NCBI GenBank assembly: GCA_028554755.1
Contig: JAPTOF010000020.1
Coordinates: forward strand, 5,957,001-6,021,000
Source: Cordia subcordata
Taxonomy: Eukaryota; Streptophyta; Magnoliopsida; Boraginales; Cordiaceae
Length of the DNA stretch: 64,000 bases
Direction of reading: 5' to 3'
Shown here piece after piece: positions 12,765-21,290 of the stretch. A program made the translations under genes and the position numbers. How positions within the stretch are numbered: position 1 is the stretch's first letter; each line of letters begins with the position of its first letter. The notes below the pieces were generated by a model. The model ran no database searches, was not told the origin of the DNA, and saw nothing but the letters and a program-made list of their open reading frames with translations.

Positions 12765-13165
12765 TGTTCAGTTTTCTATAATTGTTTGTTCTGTAACCTA
12801 TTATTATCTATTCAGTATTCTATAACTGTTTGTTCAGTAGGCTATTATTATATGTTTAGCAGCTCATTATTATTTGTTCAGTATTCCATAATTGTTTGTT
12901 CAGTAGACAATTATTATTTGTTCAATGTTCCATATTTGTTTGTTTACTGTTCTATAACTGTTTGTTCAGTAGTTTATAATCAATTATTATTTGTTCAGTG
13001 TTCTATAATTGTTTGTTTTATATCCTATTATTGTTTGTTCGGTATTCTATAATTGTTTGTTCAGTAGGCTTATATTATTTGTTCAGTAGCAATAGCATGT
13101 TATTATTTGTTCAATGTTCTATAAGTGTTTGTTCTATAGACTATTATTGTTCATTCAATAATATA
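12765..13165 (+). repeat. TTTGTTCAGTA tandem array
   Basis: About fifteen degenerate units of about 22-25 bp built on TTATTATTTGTTCAGTATTC / TATAATTGTTTGTTCAGTAG. The open frames across it are low-complexity by-products of the repeat. Confidence 0.8.
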
Positions 13166-13261
13166 TTATTCATCAAAATATCTATTTATAATTGAAATTG
13201 GTTGCATTTGTATTTAACATATCAGTAGAAACACATAAACATATACATAAATTCAGTTCTA

Positions 13262-13380
13262 GCTTTGCTTCGATTTCTTTTCATGTTGTTGCTTCGGATT
13301 CGATGTTTTCAAATTCTTTGGATGTTGTTGCTTTCGATTCAATGTTTGAAATCCTTTGAATGCTGTTGCTTCCATCATTT
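13262..13380 (+). repeat. Three-copy ~50 bp repeat
   Basis: Three imperfect copies of 'gttgttgcttcggattcgat' followed by 'gttttcaaattctttg'. Confidence 0.6.
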
Positions 13381-13640
13381 TATTGGACTCAATCTTCAAT
13401 TTTGATTTATAATATTTGTTTAGTTAATGAAAAAATTAAATTGAACAAGTGTAGTTAAGGTTTGTGAGATTTGTGTTTGAATTGGAGATATTACGATATA
13501 GAAGAGAGAGAAGAGAAATAGGCAAAAAAAAAAAAAGATGAAGCACTTATACAGTGCGTGAAATACGCAGCTCGCAGGTGCAAGATGTAATGTGCACATA
13601 TGGGTGTATAGTATAAGGCCTCGGCGGACTATTTATAATG

Positions 13641-14439
13641 TTCTCTGCACACACTCCTTTTCCATGATTTGGGTCCTGAGCTGTAGTGATATTTTCTTGC
13701 AATAGAATTGGGCTTGAAAATGTGTTGGGCTTGTTTTGAGCTAACTTGATCTCGTGTTTAGCCGCTTTGGCTTGGATTTTCTTGTGATTAGGTCATCATT
13801 ACATTTTCTAAATAGCGTCCCACCCTTTTTTATCTTTCTGAATTTGCAATTTTTAATTAGCACTAGCATTATCTATCTCGTGCTTTGCACGAGTTAATTT
13901 ATTTTTAATAGTAAAATCTTTATGAGTTTATTTATTTTTAATTAAAGCTATATATATATATACACACACACACGTACAAATAACTTATGTCTAAATAGCA
14001 TAATAATTATCAATAAACTAAAATTAAAGTAATCAATTGAATATATGAGTAATATGGATTACTGAAACAAAATACAATGAATTACGAGAAATTAAAAGAA
14101 AATATTTATAAGAAAGAAAGTGAGAAAATATCGAATGTAAATTAGGATTGAGGCTTGAGTTGGACTTAAGACTTTAACGCACTGCTACAGTATTCTTAGG
14201 ATACAATGGTTTCCCTTTTGTGAATATATCGCTCAAATCGTAGAAGCCAACGATAAGAACGATGTTAAAACTTTCTTAATATAACTATGCAAGCCTATGA
14301 ACGATGAGAAACACTATACGCAAAAAAGAACTTTGTTTTCTTTTATGTGTCTTGAAGTTTTTACAATGCAATTATTTATAAAAGAAAGAATTGGCATGGC
14401 ATAAAGTCTATCATAAATAAGACATTCCAAAGTCTTAAA
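13641..14439. other. Intergenic DNA, no gene
   Basis: AT-rich DNA with a small CTCGTGCTTTGCACGAG palindrome (about 13878-13894) and a short TA/CA simple repeat at about 13948-13972. No gene seen. Confidence 0.5.
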
Positions 14440-14444
14440 ACCCC

Positions 14445-14817
14445 TATTGGAAAAAACGTGGTGTTAACGAGATGAAACAAACAAAAAATTCAAGAGACAC
14501 AATTATGTGGTTTGACCTACTCCTACTCCATGAGTAAAAAGAGAATTTTATTAAGACAATATTGATAATAAATATAAGATGAACTCTCACTCTAGTTCTA
14601 ATCACTCTTTGCTAACTGTCTCACGTCTCTCTTTCTCCCTCACGTCTATTACAATAGACTAAACACCTACTTATAAGACAAAGAGACAATACAATATGGC
14701 AGCTACAATTAATAGTAGAAATACAAATAAGGTAGAACTTGAAAAAGGCAAGACAACAAATAAAGCAGGTCTTCTCATATTCTTTAGGAACCTTTAGAAT
14801 ATGGGCTAATCCTTACG
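14445..14817 (-). repeat. 3' LTR of the short Copia
   Basis: 373 bp, matching 17082-17458 throughout with many scattered substitutions, so the insertion is not recent. Confidence 0.85.
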
Positions 14818-14896
14818 AATCTCCATCTTGGACCGTATTCACTCTCTATTGACCAATCAAATTCTCCTCTCCTTCGCCAACTAACCCCAATTGGGA

Positions 14897-15379
14897 TCAC
14901 CACTTCACATTGCCTATACAAGCAATGCCTTGCAACTGTCTGAGTGACTTCTTCACTGCCCTCCTCCGTTCTCGTAGCGCTGCATCCTTACTACCCACGT
15001 TGCTTGCAAGTGAAACATCTCGAGTGTCTACCACAGCATTCTCAGCCTCAATGCTAACACCACTTAATTCAGGAACATCACACTCATGCTTCACCTTGTC
15101 CTCAGAACCACGAAGAGACTCCATCTCTTCACCCACAGTGTTTCTCCACTGAGTCATCCTTGGACCATCTTCAACCCCATCATAGAACCCCTGCTCATGC
15201 ACACTTACCGCCGCGGCATTCAAAGCATGAGCTTTCTTACACGTTCTATCTCTAAGGGACTGTTCATCATGTCCACTTTGCTTAATAACAACATTGCACT
15301 GTACACTTCGATATACATATTCACCTCGTATCCTTTCTCGGACTGAACCTCCATTGCCATCCTCCAGAGCCCCAAAGCA
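14897..15379 (-). CDS. Unrecognised 160-codon ORF at the 3' end of the short Copia
   Basis: Reading right to left, the frame of the gag and pre-integrase parts continues after two adjacent stops (15385-15380) as 160 open codons, ending with ACIGNVKW and a stop about 80 bp before the LTR. The product is hydrophilic and charged, with DRTCKKAHALNAAAVSVHEQ in the middle and a basic RERRRAVKKSLRQL near the end. There is no membrane segment and I recognise no Copia domain. It takes the place of integrase-RT-RNase H. It could be a captured host sequence or a novel domain of a non-autonomous family. I assign no function. Confidence 0.4.
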   Translation of the reverse strand, partial: CFGALEDGNGGSVRERIRGEYVYRSVQCNVVIKQSGHDEQSLRDRTCKKAHALNAAAVSVHEQGFYDGVEDGPRMTQWRNTVGEEMESLRGSEDKVKHECDVPELSGVSIEAENAVVDTRDVSLASNVGSKDAALRERRRAVKKSLRQLQGIACIGNVKW

Positions 15380-15423
15380 TCACTACATAGCTCCACCTGC
15401 TCTACAAACACCATTCTGTCCAT

Positions 15424-15900
15424 CTTTCACCCAAGCACCCTTGATTGTACAACCATCAAGAACATAGAGACTATCTGTCAAAAACCCTCTCAAGAGCAAT
15501 CGGGAACCCCTATGTACCTTAAGGACTCTATTCTTACAATGAGACCTGCATCTGCGAGAATCTAACCACCCAAGAGAAATTAAGTTCTTCTTCAGCTCAG
15601 GGACATGCCAATACTCAGAAGGTTTGATAGTGCCATCAAATATCTTGATTTTTACAATTCTAGTTTCATCCACCTCCAATGTGAGGTCATTCCAAGATAT
15701 AGTTTTCCACTCTTTTCGAAAAAAATAAAACACCAATCTCTCCTAGGATAGATGTGAAATGTAGCACCATAATCAAGAATCCACTGGTCTTGCCATTGTA
15801 GTCTAGTAACAGACAAGACACCTCTAGTACCATTAGAACTCTCATCTTCCGCATCATCTACCACGTTCGTTAACTCCTACTTATTTTTCTTTGGGCAAAG
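15424..15900 (-). pseudogene. Copia protease and pre-integrase remnant
   Basis: The frame at 15864-15652 contains QWILDYGATFHIYPRRDW, the Copia aspartic protease region, with Tyr where the catalytic D-S/T-G motif needs Ser/Thr. A shift near 15725 leads into the frame at 15736-15383 (WHVPELKKNLISLGWLDS, then RGFLTDSLYVLDG), the stretch before the GAG_pre-integrase finger. The LWHKRLGH finger found in the related element at 47880 is missing. Confidence 0.75.
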
Positions 15901-16069
15901 GTGCTTAAGGTGACCTCGCTCCCACAATTCCAAACGCATCACATCTTTCGCTCTCGGTTTTGACTTCTCTAAGATTTCTCTTTCTTATGTTTCACTACTC
16001 TACTCAATAATCCCTCTCCCTGACCCTCCATTCCATTTCCCGAGAAGTGTTTCTTCAAATCTTTGGACT

Positions 16070-16606
16070 TCAATGCTGAACAAATATCATCCAAGCTAAT
16101 CTTGCACGTTCATACAACAAGGTGTCTACGAAGTTATCATATGAGGGTGGAAGAGAACACATCAAAATAAGGGTAAGATCTTTCAAATCAATCTTCACTC
16201 CTACGTTTTTCAACTTCATCACAACAGAATTAAACTCATCAAGGTGTTTTTTCATAAGTGTATTGTCCTTCATCTTGAGGGTATACAACCTTTTCTTAAG
16301 ATAGAGTCGATTCATTAGTAATTTAGATGCATTCAAATCCATCAAAGCCTTCCAGGCTTTGACTGCTGTCTCCTTATCGACTATTTGCATCAATACATCA
16401 TCAGAAACGCTTATGTGTATTGCACTTATAACACTTTTCTCTAATTCCTCCTTTTCTTTCAGTTTTAGTTCCTTTTTTATCCTCCCTTCAAGTACTTTCC
16501 AAAGTCCTTGTATGACCATGAAAGCCTTGAACTTGATATTCCAAACATTGAAACTACACTTACCGTCAAATTTCTCAATCTTGAACTTTACTGAAGTCGA
16601 ACTCAT
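16070..16606 (-). pseudogene. Copia gag (UBN2-type) of the short element
   Basis: This encodes the capsid-type Gag protein of a Tork-like Copia. The start MSSTSVKFKIEKFDG parallels MSSTGEKFEIEKFDG in the element at 47880, so I prefer the Met at 16606 over the one 15 nt upstream. The UBN2-type pattern is present (KAWKALMDLNASKLLMNRLYLKKRLY, then PPSYDNFVDTLLY). About 178 residues are open, then the frame breaks before a zinc knuckle would be reached. It fed the coat of the element's own particles when active. Confidence 0.75.
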
Positions 16607-16686
16607 TTTTGTCTCTTCCAAAACCCATACTTAAGAAGAAAATTTGGTCAAATTAATTGCAAAATCAAACTCAGCACGCCCCTCTG

Positions 16687-16895
16687 GTCAACTTTGGTCA
16701 ACCCGATCAAAAGTGAAATGTGCGGTCAAAGTTGACGATATCTTAAAATGAGTATCTCAGAGCAAAATTTTGCAAAACAAAGCAAAAAAGGACTTAGCGC
16801 GTCAAAAAATATTGGGGTTGGTCCGGTCAAACTTTGGTCAAACCTCGTCAACAATCAAAGTCAAAGTTTGGTCAGCTTTGGTCAAACGTGGTCAA
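16687..16895 (-). promoter_or_regulatory. TTGAC (W-box-like) array in the Copia leader
   Basis: Ten TTGAC cores on the minus strand, mostly TTTGACC(A), plus one on the plus strand, lie in about 210 bp of untranslated leader between the PBS and gag. W-boxes (TTGAC[C/T]) are WRKY-factor sites. The sister element at 47880 has the same kind of array. Confidence 0.5.
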
Positions 16896-17081
16896 ACCCG
16901 TCACAACAACTCCCATGTGCGTTTCACACCAACTCTGCCCTATTCGTTCGCATTTTTCATGCTCTCATATGTCCAAATTTTTGCGGCAACTCTCGAACCA
17001 AATTCAAAACAATTTTTGTGTGTTTTCTACGTACACCTACAACAACAACGCCCAACTCACAACCAAGCTCTGATACCAGTT

Positions 17082-17458
17082 TGTTGGAAAAAAAACCTGG
17101 TGCTAAACAAGATGAAACAAACGAGAAATTCAAAACACACAATTATATGGTTCGGCCTATGCCTACTCCATAGGCAAAAGCAGAATTTTATTAAGACAAC
17201 ATCGATAACAAATACAAAATGGACTCTCACTCTAGCTCTAATCATTCTCTGCTAACTGCCTCACATTTCTCTTTCTCCCTCACACCTATTACAATAAGCT
17301 AAGCACTTATTTACAGGACACAGAGACAACACAGTATGAGAGCTACAATTAATGACAAAAGTACAAATAGGGCAAAACTAAAAAAAAGGTAAGACAACAA
17401 ATAAGACTGGTCTTCTTATATTCTTTAGGTACCATTAGTATACGGGCCAATCCTTAAA
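17082..17458 (-). repeat. 5' LTR of the short Copia
   Basis: 377 bp; begins TGTTGG on the plus strand next to the primer binding site and ends at the ACCCC target duplication. Confidence 0.85.
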
Positions 17459-17463
17459 ACCCC

Positions 17464-18810
17464 TTTACATCAACCTTATGACTTAAACGTCACCTTAAAG
17501 ATGATACTCTAAGGGTTCCGAAACCCATATGTATTAACTGTCATAACCAACATAATAAGGAGATCAACGGTCTTTCAAAATAAATAATGTTAAGATTGTT
17601 ATTAATTAAATTTATAATATTAATAATAAACTTTAGCTGAGTTGGCAAACAAATAAGAGCTGATGTGATGTACTTTTTTAGCTACAATTAGTACAAATTT
17701 AAACTATATATAGATATATGTATTGAAGATTGCAAATTGGTAGACATACATTGTTTTAGCACCTAAAGATTTGAGCAATGGTAGAAATCAGAAATGTTTA
17801 AATGAATAATTAGCCTCTGGGTTTTTATTCTATTGGCATAGATATGTGCAAATTTATAATCTATACTATATACAAAAGCTATACTTTTTTTAGCATTGTG
17901 AGAGTGCCATATTTGAGGATTGTGAGAGTGCCATGTCACTGCTAACATAACATGGTTATTTTATTTTTTGTTATTTATTATCTTTATGAATATACATTAT
18001 TAGCTTTAATTGAAATATTAAATGGACAATCAATTAATACTTAAGAATAAATTTATTTGTGAATTCTGAAAAATTTATTTCTTATCTATTATGTATATAT
18101 ATTATTAGCATTAGAAATTTAATTTCCAATCAATTATTCTTAAAATAATATCCATTTGTAAGTTTCAAAAGATTAAATTCGAGTAAATTTAACATTTATT
18201 ATTAAAATTTACTTTTTTAAGTGTTATGAGAGTGTCATATCAGTACTTATACTAGATATTTTATTATTAGCTTATAGAATAATTTATTATTTATTAGTTA
18301 TTTTTTATATTATTTTTATCTCTGTGGATATAACTAAACTATTAGTTGTAATTAAAAGATTAAATAATCAATCAGTTAATGCTTAAAATGTAATCCATTT
18401 GTGAATTCCAAAAGGTTCACTTATTATCTATTATGGATATATATTCTTAGTTTTAAATTAGAAATTTTATTGTCAAATAATTAATTTTTAAAAATAATAT
18501 TCATTCGAGAATTTCAAAAGGTTCCTTTCTTATTATGGACATATACTCTTAGTTGTAATTTAAAAATTTAATTGCTAATTGATCAATGCTTAAAAGCCTT
18601 AAAGTATTTTTCATTTGTCAATTGTAAAGATCAACTTGAGTAAATTTAATATTTATTATTTAAAAATAGCCATGCAAAGTATAGAATATTAATAACTAAA
18701 ATCTTCATATGCTATTAAAAATAAATAAATTCAACTTAGTTTAATATTTTCTATAAAAAAATAAACATTAATATCTTATAAAGCATGAACCACATAAGAG
18801 AAATTTATCT
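17464..18810. repeat. Degenerate ~110 bp tandem repeats in AT-rich DNA
   Basis: Between about 17975 and 18650 five units recur with the order 'tatggatatata..ttag', 'aaatttaattg', 'caatcaattaatgcttaa', 'atatccatttgtgaatt' and 'caaaaggtt'. The motif 'gtgagagtgccat' occurs three times just upstream. No gene is seen. The block may belong to an unclassified transposon that begins near 17860. Confidence 0.5.
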
Positions 18811-19124
18811 ATTGTATCACAATTGCTTGCGCCGTTTATTGCAAGCACTCTAATTTAATGCCATTTGACGTATGGCCCATGCCAATTATTTACCAATTGT
18901 CTTTCTTTTTTTTTTTTTTGGGTTAGATGAAAACCTGGCTAATATAATTGTAGACTGCCCAACTCATTGAATGCCACTCATCGATTGCAGAGTATATCAA
19001 CACTGTGTATCATATGCACTGTGCTCCGCATGAACATTGTACATTATACTGTGTACGAACAATACGCGCACACAGTACATCGCAACTTTATATGTATTAT
19101 ATTATATAATATGAATTATATAAC

Positions 19125-19455
19125 TTTGTTGTGAAGGAAGGGAACAAACCGGCTGACCTCTTAAGGAATTTGGCGGACACGGATAGGTTGATTATAATCG
19201 ACGACTGTGGTAGCATTGGTACTCTTAGAGGTATGGTTCGTCGTGAACAGATGGGTATTTCCCATCTGCAGTTACAGATTAGGTTTGTTTAAATTGTAAA
19301 AGTTCTTTGTAAGGATAGTAGTACTACCTCGTTTATTTTATTTGATGTTTTGTAAAGGTAGTAGTATTATCTCATTTATTTTATGTGCATCAATGCTTGC
19401 ATCTACGTTGTGTGGCCGGGCATTAAAAGCTCTAAAAGAAGAACCTCCCCTTTTA

Positions 19456-19498
<43 letters not shown>
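19125..19498 (+). mobile_element. 3' end of a LINE retrotransposon
   Basis: Positions 19125-19292 encode 55 residues and a stop. The start VVKEGNKPADLLRNLAD resembles the tail of the RNase H domain in plant LINE polyproteins (the 'REGN..AD' motif). A 3' untranslated region of about 200 bp follows ('gtggccgggcattaaaagct') and ends in a TA microsatellite (19462-19496). The rest of the element is missing, as expected from 5'-truncated LINE insertion. Confidence 0.6.
19462..19496. repeat. (TA)n microsatellite
   Basis: About 17 perfect TA units at the LINE 3' end. Confidence 0.95.
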
Positions 19499-19499
<1 letters not shown>

Positions 19500-19730
19500 C
19501 TAACCCCTTAAGTCCATACAGCTCCATCCCTGATTAGATACTGATTTTTTTTTGTTATTAGGGTATATTCAAGTTAATTCGCATTCCAGAAGTAACACAA
19601 AACAGAGACTAAATGACTCTTTGCAGAACATAGCAAAAGCAACTCATGATGACAAAGGAAAAACACATGCGACGACTGAAAACAACAACAACAATATGCG
19701 TATTATTACATCTCTATGCATCATTGAGAC

Positions 19731-20753
19731 TCAGAATTTCAATCCAAAGCCTTTAAATTTTTGTTCAGTGATCGAATCTAGACGATCGGCCATCTCAGGT
19801 GTCAAATAATTCTTCCAATCTCCTACCTCACCATGACGGAAGAATGCTTTATTTTCTATGCCAATTGGTACCTTCCCATTCTTGTTCACCTCCAAGTTGC
19901 TCAAGTTATCAAAGCTACACAGCCTCAAGATATCATCCATGGCTCCTGATTCTTCCTCCTCCACTGAAAAAGGGTGCCCCAAAAATGCAGCTAGGCGTTT
20001 CAATTGATGAATGGGCTGTTCTTTAATCTCTTCATACTTCATAAAGAGTATCTTACCTGGATTTTCCAAGCTTTCTTTCCAATAACTCAAGACATGGTCC
20101 CAAAAGGGTCCATAATTGCTCACTTCCCTGCAAAACATGTCAAGTGCATCTTCAAGTGTGTTAGATCCCATGTTTTGGAGCCTCAGCTTGTTTGTGAAAT
20201 GCCAAAGTGATACGAATGCGTCTTTGGGATCTCTGCATAGATACACAATCTTGCATGCTGAACTATGCACAGATTTTGGCAATGAGGCATAAGGCAAATG
20301 AGTGGAAAAGAGCCTAGGGGAGGATACAAATGATGAGGAAAAATCAGGGATTTGGTTAGCAAGATAGAAGTCAAGCTCCAAAGCGGGCACAAGTTCATGA
20401 GGGTTCTTGGTGAGTAAAGGGTGTTCTTGGCTACTAGAAAGATATATCTTTCTGTTGGTTAAGGCGAAGACTAATGCCTTGAGCCAAGTCGTGCCACATT
20501 TAGGAGATGTGACAAGCAAAACATCTTCATCTTTGGCTTGGAAATGTTGTTGGCAAGCAATAGTTGCTTCAAGTTGCATTGCCATGAGCCAAAAACCTTG
20601 GTAATTGTACAGATGAGATGCAATCCATCCTCTTTCTCGTGGTAGAGTCGAAAACAAGTCTTTACAGCATTCTTGGCTCTCTTCATCTTGTTTTAGGTAT
20701 TTTGGAGGAGAAGAGTTCTCGGGTTTTGGCATTGTTGTGAGAGGATATGACAC
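19731..20753 (-). CDS. SOT2: intact cytosolic sulfotransferase
   Basis: A single-exon gene of the Sulfotransfer_1 family. It should move a sulfuryl group from PAPS to a hydroxyl on a small molecule (flavonoid, hydroxyjasmonate or steroid types are known in plants) in the cytosol. In the 340 residues, TSPKCGTTWLKAL (82-94) is the 5'-phosphosulfate loop with Lys85. His152 in STHLPY is the catalytic base. CRDPKDAFVSLWHF (183-196) holds Arg184 and Ser192 for the 3'-phosphate. RHGEVGDWKNYL (306-317) is the C-terminal PAPS motif. There is no signal or membrane segment. The start is uncertain: sister copies conserve the Met at residue 8 (20732), while the first seven codons correspond to their 5' UTR. 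It is the only undamaged copy of five. The acceptor cannot be told from sequence. Confidence 0.95.
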   Translation of the reverse strand: MSYPLTTMPKPENSSPPKYLKQDEESQECCKDLFSTLPRERGWIASHLYNYQGFWLMAMQLEATIACQQHFQAKDEDVLLVTSPKCGTTWLKALVFALTNRKIYLSSSQEHPLLTKNPHELVPALELDFYLANQIPDFSSSFVSSPRLFSTHLPYASLPKSVHSSACKIVYLCRDPKDAFVSLWHFTNKLRLQNMGSNTLEDALDMFCREVSNYGPFWDHVLSYWKESLENPGKILFMKYEEIKEQPIHQLKRLAAFLGHPFSVEEEESGAMDDILRLCSFDNLSNLEVNKNGKVPIGIENKAFFRHGEVGDWKNYLTPEMADRLDSITEQKFKGFGLKF

Positions 20754-20774
20754 CTAGGTACCTCTTTCTATCTA

Positions 20775-20812
20775 AGGATTACATATATATACATATATAT
20801 ATATAAGGTATA
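20775..20812 (-). promoter_or_regulatory. Possible TATA region of SOT2
   Basis: A TATATA-rich tract 35-75 bp upstream of the start codons on the minus strand. It could serve as a TATA box with a short 5' UTR, but AT repeats are common here. Confidence 0.3.
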
Positions 20813-20814
20813 TT

Positions 20815-21290
20815 TATATGTTCTAGAAATAATTTAAATTATTAAAGACAAGTTTATTATGCTATTTACTGTGTATCTTTAACATGTTTCTTCACTTGTA
20901 TACATATATGTAAGATAATTTTTTATTTATTCAGTTTGGATTAAATCGTTCCAAAACTTAAACCAGTAATTGTTTAAGAACTTGGCTACCTAACACTTTA
21001 ATAAGTAACCATGTTACCTAAATATTTAAACAGTTAGAAGATGTGTTTATTACGTTATCTATTTTTTTAACAAAATGATCAAATAAAGTAAGTAGAAAAA
21101 ATCATAGTTCCGACAAAAAAAAAAAAAATATCATAGGACTAAACTGGCCATGTGCGCCCACCTTTTTCACACTGCAGCGCGCCAGATGCAACTCGGTGAA
21201 ATTTGCCAAAAGGTGTCTATCATTCACTAATACAGAATACATATATCCCTCAGGGGTAAGGGTGCCCCCAAACACACACAAAGCCCGTTT
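20815..21290. other. Upstream flank of SOT2, paralogous to 8530-9170
   Basis: Collinear with the SOT1 upstream region, without the 3.1 kb element found there. It is the empty-site reference for that insertion. Confidence 0.7.

Larger units (their letters stand above)
12340..13640. mobile_element. Unclassified motif-array element
   Basis: The left part ('gcaaattataaggtgtacct' at about 12347) is the same as the left end of the element at 42650. Both then carry arrays of TTTGTTCAGTA. This copy also has CT-rich DNA (12440-12560), a triple ~50 bp repeat and a GTGCAC-rich right end. I could not fix TIRs or a target duplication, so the ends are approximate. Confidence 0.4.
14445..17458 (-). mobile_element. 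Short non-autonomous Copia retrotransposon (gag-protease plus unknown ORF)
   Basis: LTRs lie at 14445-14817 and 17082-17458, flanked by 5 bp repeats ACCCC (14440-14444 and 17459-17463). On the minus strand a primer binding site complementary to initiator-Met tRNA (CTCTGATACCAG on the + strand, 17068-17079) sits just inside the 5' LTR, and a polypurine tract (AAGATGGAGATT in element sense) precedes the 3' LTR. The ~2.26 kb internal part encodes a Copia gag, then protease and a pre-integrase piece. Integrase, reverse transcriptase and RNase H are absent, replaced by about 0.5 kb I do not recognise. It must have relied on enzymes from a relative such as the element at 47880. Confidence 0.85.

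Noticed and set aside
12765..13165. CRISPR-like array
   Set aside because: Short degenerate repeats without unique equal-length spacers, in plant nuclear DNA.
12358..13195. Cys/Tyr/Phe-rich open frames resembling membrane proteins
   Set aside because: They are translations of the TTTGTTCAGTA tandem array and a CT-rich tract.
14980..15423. PPR-like reading of a second minus-strand frame (15423-15220)
   Set aside because: The frame that continues gag and pre-integrase fits better across the region. The PPR resemblance in the alternative frame is weak.
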